Position numbers and translations under genes: made by a program. Below, piece by piece: positions 1-12,303 of a stretch of DNA of 64,000 nucleotides. This stretch comes from Muraenolepis orangiensis (taxonomy: Eukaryota > Chordata > Actinopteri > Gadiformes > Muraenolepididae), in NCBI GenBank assembly GCA_027704905.1, contig CM051020.1, positions 1,181,419-1,245,418 of the forward strand, in the 5' to 3' direction. The notes under the pieces are model-generated. The model did no database searches. It worked only from the letters and a program-made list of their open reading frames with translations, and was not told the DNA's origin. Every line of letters begins with the position of its first letter. The stretch's first letter is position 1.

Positions 1-1
1 G

Positions 2-885
2 CAGTGTGCGAACTATACCACGGTCTCCGGGGGAGCCGGGATTTTATTTTTTTTGCGGGGGTAAATGCTGATCCGTGCATTAATAGCAACAGCACAGACA
101 TAGGCCTATTATAAAGAGAACATCTGTTGCACACGGGGTGGTGCCACAGGTCTACATTTACATGAAACGTCTCGATGGATCATGTTCATGACAACAGATT
201 TCCCGAGCATGTATGGGCTACGCAAACTTCAATCAACTTGATAATAAATAATCCACGGACCACCAATGTAACGTTTGACTGTTTAATTAAATCAACTTAA
301 AATGACTCATAAACAGGCTACATTGTTTCACATGGGCTATAGCCTATTATGGCTGTAGCCTACACAGAGCCGAACACACGCGATAAGAGCAGCCAGCGGC
401 ACCAGCCATGAACAATATTAATATTAATAATACAGCTATAGCACAACACAACCCTCTCACTGCCTGGAGAGACGCGACGCCACACACACCAGCTACATTC
501 GGTTGGTCTTCTTGATCAAGTTGTTTGGCCGTCTTTTTAAAGAAATTGCCCAAGGTAAGTTGTTTTTTTTTTTCTCGACATGTCAGCAGCAGCAACAATG
601 CCTGGTAAACATGCAGCGCTAACTAAACGAGATTGTGAGTGAGTGGCTAGTGGGTGGAGCTGCGGGCAGCGTGCAAGCAGGCGACACTTTTTTCATGAAT
701 CATAAACTCTAAATATAATTTTATTTCACACCTTTGAAAAAAAAAATGAAATGCCCATTTATTTGGTCATCATATCAGTATTTTAGAGAGCTCCCCCCAA
801 ATTTCACAAACCATGTTCCCAGGGGAGCTCATGTCACCACTAGGGGAGCTATAGCTCCCCCTGCTCCCCTCCAGTTCGCACCCTG
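2..885. mobile_element. hAT-like non-autonomous element inserted in a TLR last exon
   Basis: The two ends form terminal inverted repeats: CAGTGTGCGAACT at the start and the complement of CAGGGTGCGAACT at 873-885, with one mismatch. The 3' flank begins with CCCGGGAG (886-893), and base 1 of the window is G, the base expected to end an 8-bp target duplication of that sequence. No transposase is visible. By comparison with the intact gene at 36049, the element sits 76 bases before the stop codon of a TLR final exon. The upstream flank is outside the window, so the full duplication cannot be confirmed. Confidence 0.7.
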
Positions 886-962
886 CCCGGGAGGACCCGG
901 CCGGTGAGCACCTACTGCTCAGCGTCGGGGACGGAATCCCAGGAGAGAGACCGGACCAGTAA
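886..962 (+). pseudogene. 3' end of a second TLR gene (last exon, C-terminal tail)
   Basis: This segment matches the last 77 bases of the intact TLR coding sequence (36049-36125) with only a few substitutions and ends in the same TAA stop at 960-962. It encodes only the short tail after the TIR domain. The rest of the exon and gene must lie upstream of the window. The hAT-like element at 2-885 separates it from the body of its exon, so the original C-terminus is no longer reached in frame; whether the upstream gene still functions cannot be told here. A polyadenylation hexamer AATAAA follows at 1142-1147, as in the intact copy. Confidence 0.75.
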
Positions 963-2514
963 AAAGCTTAATGGGGTGCATGTGTCTAGAGACTGGTCTA
1001 TTGGAAAGGTTCTGGTTAAGATCGCAGTGTACCTGTAGGCATTGGTGAGATAGCTAACCCCTACCTGCTCCGTATTAACCTGTACCTAAATTAACTGTAA
1101 CACGCTTTGGATTAAAGAGTCTGGAGAGCCAGGTCTTCAGGAATAAATAGTCAATTAAATGTGGGGAAACAAGATTTATGAAAGAAATTCCATCTGCAGA
1201 ATGTTTCTTGGAAGTAGACTACCAAATCCTCTGACTTGCAGTTATTGGACCAAGCAAACACGTAACATAATGGACAACGCCATTCACTTGTTTGTTATTA
1301 AGGGTCATCAAGTTGTGCGTTGAAACATTTTTCATGTTCCATGAAATCTGTTCAATCTCACATCATTTCAGTCCATGAATTTCCTTCTAATCTTTCCAGC
1401 CGATTGAATTGGTGGAGACCATCCTGGCTACGTAACCAATCGGGTGACCGAATACAAATTGGTCTAATTGGACTTACCTTAGTGGTAAGTCCCTAATTGG
1501 CATACACTTACATGTGGTGATAGTGCCTATCGTCAATCCTTCAGACAATGAGAAATTACCGACTACACAAAAGCGCGAGAGGGGCGGGTCTTCAGACCAT
1601 GGCCCTCCAATCCTGCGTATTCCCCAGGCGGAGTTCATTAGCTGTCTTGACAAGATATGCCCCTAGGTGTATCGTAAATCCCTCTACCATCTTTTATTGT
1701 TATTTTATGTTTTATATCCTGTAAATAATCTCTAAGCCTGACTTTGTCTGTGCATGCTGCTGTGTAGCGCCCCCTAGAGGCCACCGTGTGTAACTAGGGC
1801 TGGACATTAACACCGGCCACTGGCCAAATGGCGGTAGAATTTTGACATGGTTGGATGGTGACCTTTTGGTAGATTTTTATTATGAACAAAATAATGATTG
1901 TAGTTTACAAAAGGCATCTGAATTAATATATTTTCTTTGAGGTGATACTACATGATAGTTCACCTCCCATGGGAGCACACTGGGTGCTCCTTCCATTGGC
2001 CCAATCACTTCAAAGGGGCGGGTCATGTAGAGCCCTGGGTTATGTTGGATTGATCAGAGTTTCCATTTCCATTCCTTTGGGGAATGTTCAGTGTGCGCTC
2101 TATTGCCATTCTTTCTTTCATTTAAGATTGAGAAGTCCTAAGAATAAATAGTTGATGTAATAATTAAGGTGTATTGTATGTGTGTATGTAATGTAATGTG
2201 TTTGCATATTCAATATCAGCATAAGATTCATATACAGTTTTTGTTTTCTTTCAATATTTAATAGTATTCATAAAACACATATTTGTTGTTCACAGAACAA
2301 AGTAAAGGCCAACATGTGTTTATATATATATACATATATACATACGTGTGGATACAACTTTCTCCATAAAGAATCATTTTGTTGACAGTCTTTTTTGCCA
2401 CACTTATTTAACTTCACATTGGTATCTTTGGTGATCAAAATGTCAAACTAGTGTAAAGTTCCACTTAAAATACAACCAAGGGAACCTATAAGAAAAAGTA
2501 CAAAAGTGTTCATT

Positions 2515-2578
2515 ATCCATTATTCATCCTACATGTGTATTATTCATCCTACATGTATATTATTCATCATACAGTATA
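2515..2578. repeat. 20-bp tandem repeat (GAACATGTAGGATGAATAAT type), short array
   Basis: About three imperfect units of a repeat alternating CATGTAGGATGAATAA-like motifs are present on the minus strand. The same array has five to six units in block B (about 37680-37800) and about nine in block C (about 50596-50770), so it varies in length between paralogous blocks. Confidence 0.65.
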
Positions 2579-2845
2579 CAGAATAATTCAGTTCAATTCA
2601 ATTTCTCTTCTTCCTGTGAAAACAACTGAAAAGGTAACTTTAGCTGAGCCACAGGCCGGTTACATTAATGTCCATTGAGTTTGATGATCTATTCTATTAT
2701 CTATAGAATTATATTATTGACTGTAGGCCTTCATGTCCATAGGACTACGGATACTCACTTCAGATCAGCTCAAGGGTTCGGCTCTCGGACGGATCGGCAC
2801 ACACTTTTATTGTGGGACGGTGGAAACTGTGAGGAGGAAGTACAG

Positions 2846-3411
2846 GGTAGGAAAGGGAACAAGGAAGGAAGGAAACACACTCCCTCAGATATGAACCCTC
2901 AGGGTAGGAAAGGGAACGAGGAAGGAAGGAAACACACTCCCTCAGATATGAACCCTCAGGGTAGGAAAGGGAACGAGGAAGGAAGGAAACACACTCCCTC
3001 AGATATGAACCCTCAGGGTAGGAAAGGGAACGAGGAAGGAAGGAAACACACTCCCTCAGATATGAACCCTCAGGGTAGGAAAGGGAACGAGGAAGGAAGG
3101 AAACACACTCCCTCAGATATGAACCCTCAGGGTAGGAAAGGGAACGAGGAAGGAAGGAAACACACGCCCTCAGATATGAACCCTCAGGGTAGGAAAGGGA
3201 ACGAGGAAGGAAGGAAACACACTCCCTCAGATATGAACCCTCAGGGTAGGAAAGGGAACGAGGAAGGAAGGAAACACACTCCCTCAGATATGAACCCTCA
3301 GGGTAGGAAAGGGAACGAGGAAGGAAGGAAACACACTCCCTCAGATATGAACCCTCAGGGTAGGAAAGGGAACGAGGAAGGAAGGAAACACACTCCCTCA
3401 GATATGAACCA
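2846..3411. repeat. 57-bp minisatellite, 10 units (block A)
   Basis: Ten near-identical 57-bp units, each beginning GGTAGGAAAGGGAACGAGGA. The unit length is a multiple of three, so long ORFs run through on both strands: 258 codons on plus, repeating GRKGNEEGRKHTPSDMNPQ, and 222 codons on minus. Nothing else about the ORFs looks like a gene: no conserved domain, no plausible upstream region, and copy-number changes between blocks (10, 13 and 9 units). I treat it as a non-coding minisatellite. Confidence 0.85.
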
Positions 3412-3759
3412 CCACACTTGGAGGCCAACTGTATTTAAAACCTTTTTTTAAATAACTTTTAAAATAACGTTATATTTGTTGAATATTCTGCACATTTAGG
3501 GTAACATTTAATATCTATCAATATCTATCAATCTATCAAATATCTATCAAATCTTTAGCCATCTTTCTTAGGGCTTCTAGTGTGATAGATGGAAGCAATA
3601 GAACATGACACTATAACTCAATACACTAAGGATTCTCTTGTGAAGGTCTTAGTCACATGACAGCTGGGATGTCACATGACCCATGGATGGTCTGCAGCGT
3701 ATAGTGGGTCAGTCCTTTACATGGCAACCACTGTTTGGTGTAACTTAGACAGCAGCTTG

Positions 3760-3912
<153 letters not shown>

Positions 3913-3992
3913 GGAGTTAAATACCCTATAATATACTTCAATACAATAACACACACAAACAGGTGTGGAGGAAATGTAAATGCGGGTTGACG

Positions 3993-4006
3993 CTGCCCCC
4001 TAGTGG
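3993..4006 (-). promoter_or_regulatory. CTCF-like consensus motif, block A
   Basis: The minus strand reads CCACTAGGGGGCAG, an exact match to the vertebrate CTCF core consensus CCASYAGRKGGCRS. The same site is kept at 39411-39424 and 49337-49350 in the other two blocks. Occupancy cannot be judged from sequence. Confidence 0.45.
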
Positions 4007-4146
4007 AGGCAGGGTGAATAGCCATTGTGACATGCTCAAGTTGCAACCCAGATGTACACAGGGCTTCCTGGTGAATAATAATGCCGTATAGGAACATCCC
4101 ATCTGGGTTGGTCTCTCTTACCTGTATCAATTTCCCAGGTGTCTCT

Positions 4147-4376
4147 TTAGAGCTTTAGCCCCGTCACCCCGTCTCCGTTGCGGACGCTGTGCGGCGTGGG
4201 GCGGGCCGGCCGCTCCCACCCTCTGCGGATCAGCTCCAGCCGGTTGCTGAGGCAGGGAGGAAGCAGCGCGGCCCTGACCAGCAGCACGGCCAGCGGGAGC
4301 AGGCAGGCCAGGATGAAGGAGGGGGGGGGGTGTACCACACGTACCGCCTGGGGTCCACCCACCCGCTCCAGCGGGT
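4147..4376 (-). pseudogene. STEAP-family last exon, truncated and frameshifted (block A)
   Basis: Minus-strand translation gives the C-terminal part of a STEAP metalloreductase: a hydrophobic helix (FILACLLPLAVLLVRAALL), the family-typical LPPCLSNRLELIRRGWER stretch, and a stop at 4147. STEAP proteins are six-helix haem membrane reductases of Fe3+ and Cu2+. The 5' part of the exon is deleted relative to block B, with the junction near 4376. A G run around 4319-4330 is two bases longer than in block B, which shifts the frame before the helix. It lies tail to tail with the TLR. Confidence 0.75.
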
Positions 4377-4420
4377 TTTATTTTAGTTTCGTAATCTCTA
4401 AATTGCTATTAATACATCCT

Positions 4421-4446
4421 CACACACACACACACACACACACACA
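4421..4446. repeat. (CA)n, short
   Basis: Thirteen CA units at the distal boundary of block A. The corresponding tract in block B (40097-40241) is far longer. Homology between the blocks ends here. Confidence 0.9.
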
Positions 4447-4755
4447 CCGGCGCTGTGACGAGCGGCAGACAGCAACAGTTGCTCCCCCTCCCCTCTTACT
4501 TTTTAGTTATTTATTCTAATATTATTGTTGTTTTTAGTATAGTTTTTTGTTAAGTAGTTGTGCAACCCTCAGCAAACTATGTTTAGGGAAGTTTTTGCCG
4601 TGTTTCTCATTCTGGGGACACTGTTTCTGAACCGGCGGAGCCGGTGGAGCCATTGTCTACGCGCGGAGTCAGCTGCTGTCGCTTCAACAGACCTCGCTGC
4701 TCCGGGAGAGGCCGACATCCCCGACCTCCCCGGGGAGCTGAGGAGGACGTACAGG
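4447..4755 (+). mobile_element. Probable 5' part of a LINE ORF2
   Basis: The plus strand encodes a stretch ending in DIPDLPGELRRTYR, which resembles the segment before the endonuclease of fish L2/jockey-like LINE ORF2 proteins (typically a PxELRRxxRGCRAG motif). It breaks at exactly the left end of the hAT at 4756. LINE reverse-transcriptase remnants resume just after the right end of that hAT (9052 onward), so both may belong to one internally deleted LINE. Family assignment rests on a short motif. Confidence 0.35.
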
Positions 4756-5080
4756 CAGTGGTGTAGTCTACGTGATACGCTGGTATACGCCGTATACCCA
4801 CTAGAATATGCCAGTGATTTCCGTATACCCTCTTAAAAATTAGCGATGATACGTAACAAACTTCATTTTGTAACTGCGCTTTCACGCTTTCGCCCCTTCT
4901 GTGTTAATACTTTTGGACGTCTGGGGCTTCCGTCGCCTGTGGCCTGTTGCTAAGCAACAGCAACACACTTTGTTCGGCTCTGACAAACCCCACGTTTCTC
5001 TAACGTTATCAGAATTTGATCCGTCCACCAAATATGAAACGAAAACAGACGACAATATTTCAAAGTTGTCCCCTTCTACC

Positions 5081-5620
5081 CAGTGGCGGCCGGTGACATC
5101 CGAAGTAGGAGGGGCGCACTCAATTTGAGTCGCGCATGCGTGACTGGTTTCCTTGTTCGGGCGCAATGAAATGCGCTCCCAGAGATCGTATTCAGGACCC
5201 TTGATAGGCTACATTTGCCTATCAAATTTGGTACCTACCTCAAAACCTTGACCCTTGATAGGCTACATTGCCTATCAAATTTGGTACCTACCTCCAAACC
5301 TGGGCGCACTGCCGTGCGCCCAGGTTTGGAGGTAGGTACCAAATTTCTATGAGAGTGACGTCAATGACAAACGAGGGGGGAGAATAGCACGCACAACAAT
5401 GATTTATATTTGCTATATTAACGTTATTGTGCATTTTAAACACAAACATACATAAAATGAGTAATTATTATTCATTTTAAACATGTTTAGTTTATTTTTA
5501 GGGATCAAAAAAATAAAAAATAAAAAAACACAATTATTATAATTTTTATTTTTTATTTTTTTTTCCTCTCTCAACCAGGTGGGGCGGCGCCCCTGCGCCC
5601 CTATGGACGAGCCGCCACTG
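5081..5620. mobile_element. hAT MITE nested in the hAT transposase gene, perfect TSD
   Basis: Starts CAGTGGCGGC and ends GCCGCCACTG, perfect inverted repeats, flanked on both sides by the 8-bp duplication CTTCTACC (5073-5080 and 5621-5628). It interrupts the N-terminal coding part of the KIAA1586-like transposase. Internally it has an inverted pair of GGTAGGTACCAAATTT-type motifs around 5230-5345. Confidence 0.9.
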
Positions 5621-5808
5621 CTTCTACCACTACAGAAGAAGAGCCAGGTCAGGCGGCTGTCCTAAAGGTGACAGAGAACGAGCCCGGTAAGTGAAATGAC
5701 CATGGTTATCATTAACGTAACTGTAGCAGGGGATAGTTGGTTAGAACTAGCTAACTTGATCAACGTTAGTGTGGTGGATCAATGGAAGAGAAAGGGAGCG
5801 AGATACTG

Positions 5809-5908
5809 TGTGTGTGTGTGTATGTGTGTGTGTAGCTTTGTTTGTGTGTGTGTGTGTGTGTGTGTAGCTTTGTGTGTGTGTGTGTGTGTAGCTTTGTGTG
5901 TGTGTGTG
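5809..5908. repeat. (GT)n with AGCTTT interruptions, left part
   Basis: GT tracts are separated by TAGCTTT spacers. The tract is broken by the LTR at 5909 and resumes after it. Confidence 0.9.
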
Positions 5909-6563
5909 TGTTACGTCCCAGCTCGTGGAGAGTGGGAAAGAACATTTAACCAGTTGTACTTGGTAAATAAAAGTTGTTTTAATAAATGAAAATACAATAA
6001 CGTTGGCAAAAACAGCCACAATCAAACAAAAGCCACTAAGGCAGCAAGTTACAGGAACACCAAAGGAACCGAGGGAAACTCTTTACATAAGGGTGGTATT
6101 ATAGGTTGCCCAAACCAAACAAACAAACAAAAGAAACCTCCCTTCTACCAGGGGAAAATGACCAGGGCTAACAAAAGAATATGCGGCTACAAAACACCGC
6201 CGGGGAAGCAAGGCGACCACGGCGCACAGGGCTCCCCAACACAACAGCCGTCAAGATCACACACGTCAACACACCTGCTAACCACCGTTAACAACACGTT
6301 CGCCTATATTTCGGAGGAGCTATTGAGACGTCTGACACAGATTCAGACCTCTCCCGACTAACACGATGCACACGGTCTTAACAGCTGTCGCCGGACAGGG
6401 TGCGCGGAGATTGGAGAGTCGAGCCTGACATCCTCCAATCCAGACCTTCGGATCTTCGGTCCCGCCTACCGGGGGAGGGACAGGACGCCGGCATCCAATG
6501 ACGTCTGGGCAACGGCACAGCTCATATACATAACACACACACACAGAACCCGCAGCCGTAACA
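5909..6563. mobile_element. Solo LTR inserted in a GT microsatellite
   Basis: Begins TGTTACG and ends CGTAACA (canonical TG...CA with 7-bp inverted ends). It is flanked by GTGTG on both sides, which fits a 5-bp target duplication although the host is itself a GT repeat. There are no gag or pol remnants between the ends. Orientation is uncertain; AATAAA-like hexamers occur on plus near the 5' side. Confidence 0.6.
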
Positions 6564-6754
<191 letters not shown>

Positions 6755-9051
6755 CATAAACAGAACACAATGTTTATATTATCTCCTTGTTTGGGATGAT
6801 GACACAGAGGAGAGCTCCAGCCTTGTGGACTGAACGTCAGGCTAGGGAGTTTAAGAACAGGATGGTTGGTTGGAGTGGAGGGACAGACAGTTAGGTCAAT
6901 GTCAGCACACATGCAAAGGAAAGATGATCTAAACAACAGAAATGCATAAAGTCAATGACTATGCAAATGAGAGTTAATTCATGGTCATGTTAAAAGTGCA
7001 TTTAAAACATTTGCACCATTAAATTACAATATGTTAGTTATCAGTAATAAGTAATCCCTAATTTAGTAATAATTAGCTATTGAAAAAGTGGAACAATGTT
7101 CTCCTTTTATCTGCTTTTCATGCATTTGTTAGCCATGATGTAAATATTGTAAGCAGTTTATTAAATACTTTTGAGTAAATCTTGGCTCTTTTCTGCAGAT
7201 GTTATTGGTAAAAACGTGTATTATGCTAATTAGTCATGGTTTTGTTTATTTCCAGGTTGTGTCCTCACAGAACAACGAGTGTCTATGTCTGAGGAGAGGG
7301 TGCACTTTAAGATCCAGTCCTCAGATTCAAGATCAACATCTCTGGCCTCTTTGAGAAACAAGATTAGACGACATGAGACGTCCAGAGCACACAAAATAGC
7401 CCAGGAGCTCACGGAGAAGGGTGGACAGGATTTAGTTGGAAATTTGGTGAGAGCTGTGTCAGACTGTGTTTGCAGAGACAGATTCTGTATTCAGAACAGC
7501 ATACTATCTTGCGAAGATGAACCGACCTTTTACTGACCATGATAGTCTCATTGAGCTTCAGGAAAAAAATGGTGCCAACATGGACACTAGTCTGCACTCA
7601 AGGTACAGTTCAACACAAATTGTAGAACACATAGCAAAAGAGATGCAGAAAAAAATAGTTCACAGTATTGTGACGTCTTCAAGCAAGTTGTCTGTTCTCA
7701 TTGACGAGGCTTCATCTATCAGCCACAAATCTGCAATGATTGTCAACTTGAAAGTCTCAGTGGATGGAGCTACTCCTGAATTGTTGTTCCTGGAGCTGGT
7801 TGAGCTGGAGAGCCAAAGGGCAAAGGATATAGAAGAAGCTCTGCTGAACTGTTTGGACACTGCAGGCTTCACTGAAGAGTGGCTTCAAAAGAACTGGGTC
7901 TCATTTGTTTCTGATGGAGCCAGTGTCATGTTAGGCAAGAACTCTGGTGTGGCAACCAGGCTGACAGCAAGGTACCCTAACCTCTTCACATGGCACTGCA
8001 TGAACCACCGTTTGGAACTGGCTGTATCTGATGCTGTGGATGAGGTTCAGGCAGTCAACCACTTCAAAGTGTTCCTAGAGAAGATCCACAATCTCTACAG
8101 TCAGTCCAATCAAAATTCACGCACAGACAAGAGATCGACACTGTTGTTGTCAAATGTAAGTCATTTGATGATGATCAGCATCAATGGGCCCCCTGTAACA
8201 CTTTTTGAGCCAAGGAAGTACGTCACAACATGGCTGAGAAGCCATCGCTCTGCCACGCAAGCAAGGAGGCAATGCACACCTCAGATGCCTGAGTACAAAC
8301 ATATCTGGAAAGCTCTGTAGACTACCAGACTATGTCTAGAAGTGTTCCATCCTTTTTTCAGGGCTTGTGGACTAACACAGTGAACCCAGTGTGGACATGA
8401 GTGCTTTTTCAACCCTCATTTATTGAGGTGAAGCTTATTTGTTCATTTGTTTCTTGTTTGAAGCAATTTGTTTTGTAGCACTTCAAGGATGTTTGCTTGT
8501 TCATTTAAGCTGATACAGTACATCGTTTGACAATGATTTATGGAAGATAATAGGGCTGAAGAAGTTTGAATAAATATGTAATGCATTGAAAAATATGTTT
8601 AAAATGATTATTGTGTGATATTTGTGCAGATCTATGCGAAACAAAGATGTTTTTTTAAGTGTAGATGATGATGATGTGTGGGTCAGGACATCTGTAGCAT
8701 GACCATATTTATTGTGTATTACCGGTATTTAAAAATTGCAGTAGGCCATATTGAGATTTTGATAAAAATGTCGATTAATTGTTCAACCCTAGAAGATAAG
8801 TGGGCATTGTTCATTCTTTTATTTTTTTATTGTTAATGTCACTGGCAGTTAAAAGTCACATAAAAATGCTTATAATACATTGACATGTTGATAACACATA
8901 ACCAGTCTCAAGAGTAGTCTATGCATTAGTGAGTGTGATGGTTCATGAGGTGTTGCTTCGAGACAGGTGTCGCTCCGCGATGTGTCGCTCTAGGATGGAT
9001 GAGTACAATTATTACAGTATACCCACTACAAAAAAGTAGACTACACCACTG

Positions 9052-9770
9052 CTGTACACACATGACTGTACAGCCACACACAGCAACAACAGGATGATCA
9101 AGTTTGCAGACGACACCACAGCCCTGGGAGACGGAGTCAGAGTCATGAACATTGACCAGACAAGAGTACAGAGGTGAGGTCCTGCTGACGCGATGGTGCA
9201 AGGAAAACTGCGTGAGGGAATGGGGAGTAGGCATTCCAATGTACCTGTTGCAATCAGCCTCGCACTGAATGTCAGCAAGACTAAGGAGCTGATGGTGGAC
9301 TTCAGGAGCCACCGGGGCCCCCACTCCACCATCAGCCTGGACTGGACAACACCACCACTGGCAACACCACTGGACAGGACTCTGCACAGGAGTGGACTCT
9401 TCCACGCAACTCCATCATACAGGACCAACCACCCTGGGCACAATCTTTAGCCCCTCCTGCTGTCCTCCGGTACCACAGCATCTTAACCAGGACTAGCAGG
9501 TTCAAGGACACGTTCTACCCACAGGCAGTGACCCACTGAACTGCTAGTGCCAGTGCTAACACTATCAGAACATTATTGCCAATGTGACACAGGGTCATAC
9601 TTCTTACTAGACGAATTACCGTGACTTATTACTTATTACTGCAATGTACTTTATTTATGAAGCTGCTACCACTCAACACTACATCCATACTGTGGGAGTG
9701 AATGGGGGGTAAGAATTCCATTGTAATTGTTACATATGGTTAATAAAGAATCTTGAATAAAAAGGGAAGC
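9052..9770 (+). mobile_element. L2/jockey-like LINE, RT fragment and 3' end
   Basis: The plus strand carries the reverse-transcriptase active-site region KFADDTTALGD near 9097, followed by a segment typical of fish LINEs (SLALNVSKTKELMVDFRS) and then, after a deletion, the C-terminal part and a 3' untranslated tail with AATAAAGAATCTTG near 9740-9765. Frames are broken and large parts are missing, so it is a dead copy. 9771-10240 shows nothing I recognise. Confidence 0.75.
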
Positions 9771-10246
9771 AGAATGTTGTTTCATATCTAAAGCCCTAAT
9801 TATGCTGTTGACTACTTTAGTCAACAGCCTACTTTAGGCTGTAACTAAACTGTGACATTTGCTCAAAACAAAACAGAGCATTGCAAGATAAAATAACGGA
9901 GCCTCTATCCAAATCTTAAGGGGTTTGGTTACATCATAATAGAGATCCAGTTGATCTTTTTTAGGATTCAATTTCTTAAGGGCTTCATGCACTTCATTAA
10001 TAGAAAATGATGAAAATGAACTTTGTTATGGATGAAGGGAGACCTGTGTTGCAGTAGTGTGTTGCATCTCAACTTTCTCAGATAACCCAGATACAATTGA
10101 ATGGCTGCTGCCATTTGTCTGCAAAAACCTCAGTGGGATTTTTGGTTATTTTCTATGTTGAGGGTGAGATACAAACTTGATTTGGTCTTTTTTACTAAGG
10201 AAAGTTAATGTCTTTACCATCTAAAGGACCAGAGCTTAGAACAGAG

Positions 10247-10247
10247 T

Positions 10248-10298
<51 letters not shown>
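10247..10298. repeat. (AAT)n microsatellite
   Basis: About seventeen trinucleotide units with slight decay at the right end. Confidence 0.95.
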
Positions 10299-10300
<2 letters not shown>

Positions 10301-10348
10301 TAACAATACATGATCAATAATGATTTATATAATACACGGACGATGCTG

Positions 10349-10350
10349 AA

Positions 10351-10382
<32 letters not shown>

Positions 10383-10383
10383 G
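10349..10383. repeat. (GAT)n microsatellite
   Basis: About eleven GAT/ATG units between the AAT tract and a LINE fragment. Confidence 0.95.
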
Positions 10384-10429
10384 AGGATGAAGGAGGCTAG
10401 CAGGAGAAAGCAGCTGTGACCAGGGCCTC

Positions 10430-11200
10430 TATGCTCTGCGGTGCCTCAGGAGAAGCAGAATAGGTCAGAGGTGGCTAGTGAACTTCTAGCGTGGCCCCGT
10501 AGAGAGCGTCCTGACGAGTGGCGTCACCGTGTGGTACGGTAACACCACTGAACAGGACGAGAAAGACATCCAGAGGGTCGTGAGGACGGCAGAGAAGATC
10601 ATCGGGTGTGCACTTCCATGCAATGAGGAGATCTTTAGGACCAGATGTCAGATGGAAGAAGGCCATGCTGCAACCACCCTGGGCTCCATCTCTTCTCCCC
10701 CCTACTTTCTAGTCGTTGGTTCCTCAGCATCCGTACAGCAAGGACTACCAGGTTTAAGGACCGTTTTTATCCACAGGCAGTGACCTACTGAACTGCTAGG
10801 AGTGCTGCCACTATCATAACATGTCATTAACATTACACTATCATAACATTGTCATTAACATTACACTATCATAACATGTCATTAACATTACACTATCATA
10901 ACATGTCATTAACATTACACTATCATAACATGTCATTAACATTATACTGTCATACTTTACTGGACTTTCTGTACTCATTACAGTTACTGTACTGTACTGT
11001 ACTGTATTCATGATGCTGCTGCACTACTGGCACTTTAAATGCTTTTAAAATATGTTGCACAATATAACATGTAAATATCATCCGTCACTATATTGATCTT
11101 TTTATGTTCATTTTTATTGTATATAGTATTTTTTATAGTATTGTTTTAAAAAATCATACTTTGTAAGTATAGGGAGGGGAGTAAGCATTCCATTGTACTA
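10430..11200 (+). mobile_element. LINE 3' fragment with VNTR-bearing 3' UTR
   Basis: The plus strand encodes the C-terminal motif of a fish LINE ORF2 (VWYGNTTEQDEKDIQRVVRT at about 10529, later RFKDRFYPQAV-like). After the stop near 10782 comes a 27-bp tandem repeat (CATGTCATTAACATTACACT unit, about five copies, 10812-10950) and then a tail ending in a CATTCCATTGTACT motif. The same 3' UTR structure recurs at 25215-25720 and 27330-27950. Confidence 0.75.
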
Positions 11201-11204
11201 CTAC

Positions 11205-11990
11205 GAAATCAGCAGACCTGAGGCCACGGATAGGGCTTAGTGGTGGGGGAGGAGTTCTGAGAGATAGGGAGGGGCCAGCTTGTTTAGTGCTTTGTAGGTG
11301 GTGATCAGTATTTTGAAATTGATCCTGTATTTGACCGGGGCCCAGTGAAAGCGGAAGACCGGAGTGATGTGGTGGAGGTGACAGGTGGAGGTGGGCAGGT
11401 GGAGGTGGGCAGGCGGAGGTGGGCAGGCGGAGGTGGGCAGGTGGAGGTGGGCAGGTGGAGGTGGGCAGCTGGAGGTGGGCAGGTGGAGGTGGGCAGGTGG
11501 AGGTGGGCAGCTGGAGGTGGGCAGGCGGGCAGCAGAGTTCTGGATGTACAGAAGTTTACAGATGATTCTGTTTGGTAAGCAATACAGGATGCTATTACAA
11601 TAATCGATTCGGAAGTGATGAGGGCACGGATGAGTGTTTCGGCAGCAGCAGAGGAAAGGGATGGTCGAGCAGGCAATGTTCCGGAGGTGAAAGAAGTTTT
11701 GGTGATGTGGTTGACATGGGGTCTGAATGAGAGGGTGGGGTCGAGGAGCACTCCGAGGTTACGGACCTGGGGGAAGGGGGTGACGATGGAGCCGTCGATA
11801 GTGAGGGAGGACGGGGGAAACGGGTGAGGGAGTTTGGGCCGAAGATTTATTTTGGGCTGAAGATTTATTGCAGTTGAGTTGGAGATAGTTCTGTTGCATC
11901 CGTGATTTGATATCAGTCAGACAGGTGGCTAGGGAGGAGTGGGCGGTGGATGAGATGGTCTTAGAGGAGAGGTAGAGTGTCATGGGCATA
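11205..11990 (-). mobile_element. L2-like LINE ORF2 fragment
   Basis: Minus-strand translations give LINE RT pieces in broken frames: MPMTLYLSSKTISST (after the YADD region), then LDPTLSFRPHVNHITKTSF and AAETLIRALITSESI, all typical of fish L2-clade ORF2. A 14-bp minisatellite interrupts the coding part at 11379-11528. The distal end (11782 onward) lies inside the inverted duplication. Confidence 0.75.
11379..11528. repeat. 14-bp minisatellite (GGTGGAGGTGGGCA)
   Basis: About ten units with a few variants (GGCGGAGGTGGGCA, GCTGGAGGTGGGCA). It lies within a LINE coding fragment. Confidence 0.9.
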
Positions 11991-12303
11991 GCAGCGGAAA
12001 GGTACAGTGACGGCTCCTGCTACATCTCTCAGGAGGGGCAAATGTTGCGACGATAGATAAGTTGACCCATTCAAAGGGTACATTGACAGTTACCTAACTA
12101 GAGATTTGTCACATTTCATTGTGCAAATATTAGTCAGCTGACTAATTCGACACTATGACATTGCATTAAACATATCTTTTTTCAAACTCAAAACCACCAG
12201 TAGCCACTAACAAAGATTTCAGCATAACAAAGATTTCAAGACCATAGTGAAATAGGATTTCAGTGAATAGTGACATCTCTCGGGAACAGACAATTGAGCT
12301 GGG

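Noticed and set aside
1942..2151. 69-codon ORF conserved in blocks A, B and C as a small gene
   Set aside because: Conservation is explained by recent duplication of the whole block; differences are not biased to synonymous sites as far as the few changes show, and no family is recognised.
2846..3411. Regular 57-bp repeats as a CRISPR array
   Set aside because: The units are contiguous identical repeats with no unique spacers, and the genome is eukaryotic.
2675..3451. 258-codon repeat ORF, and its block B and C counterparts, as a repetitive protein gene
   Set aside because: It arises from a 57-bp minisatellite whose unit is divisible by three; both strands are open and unit number changes freely.
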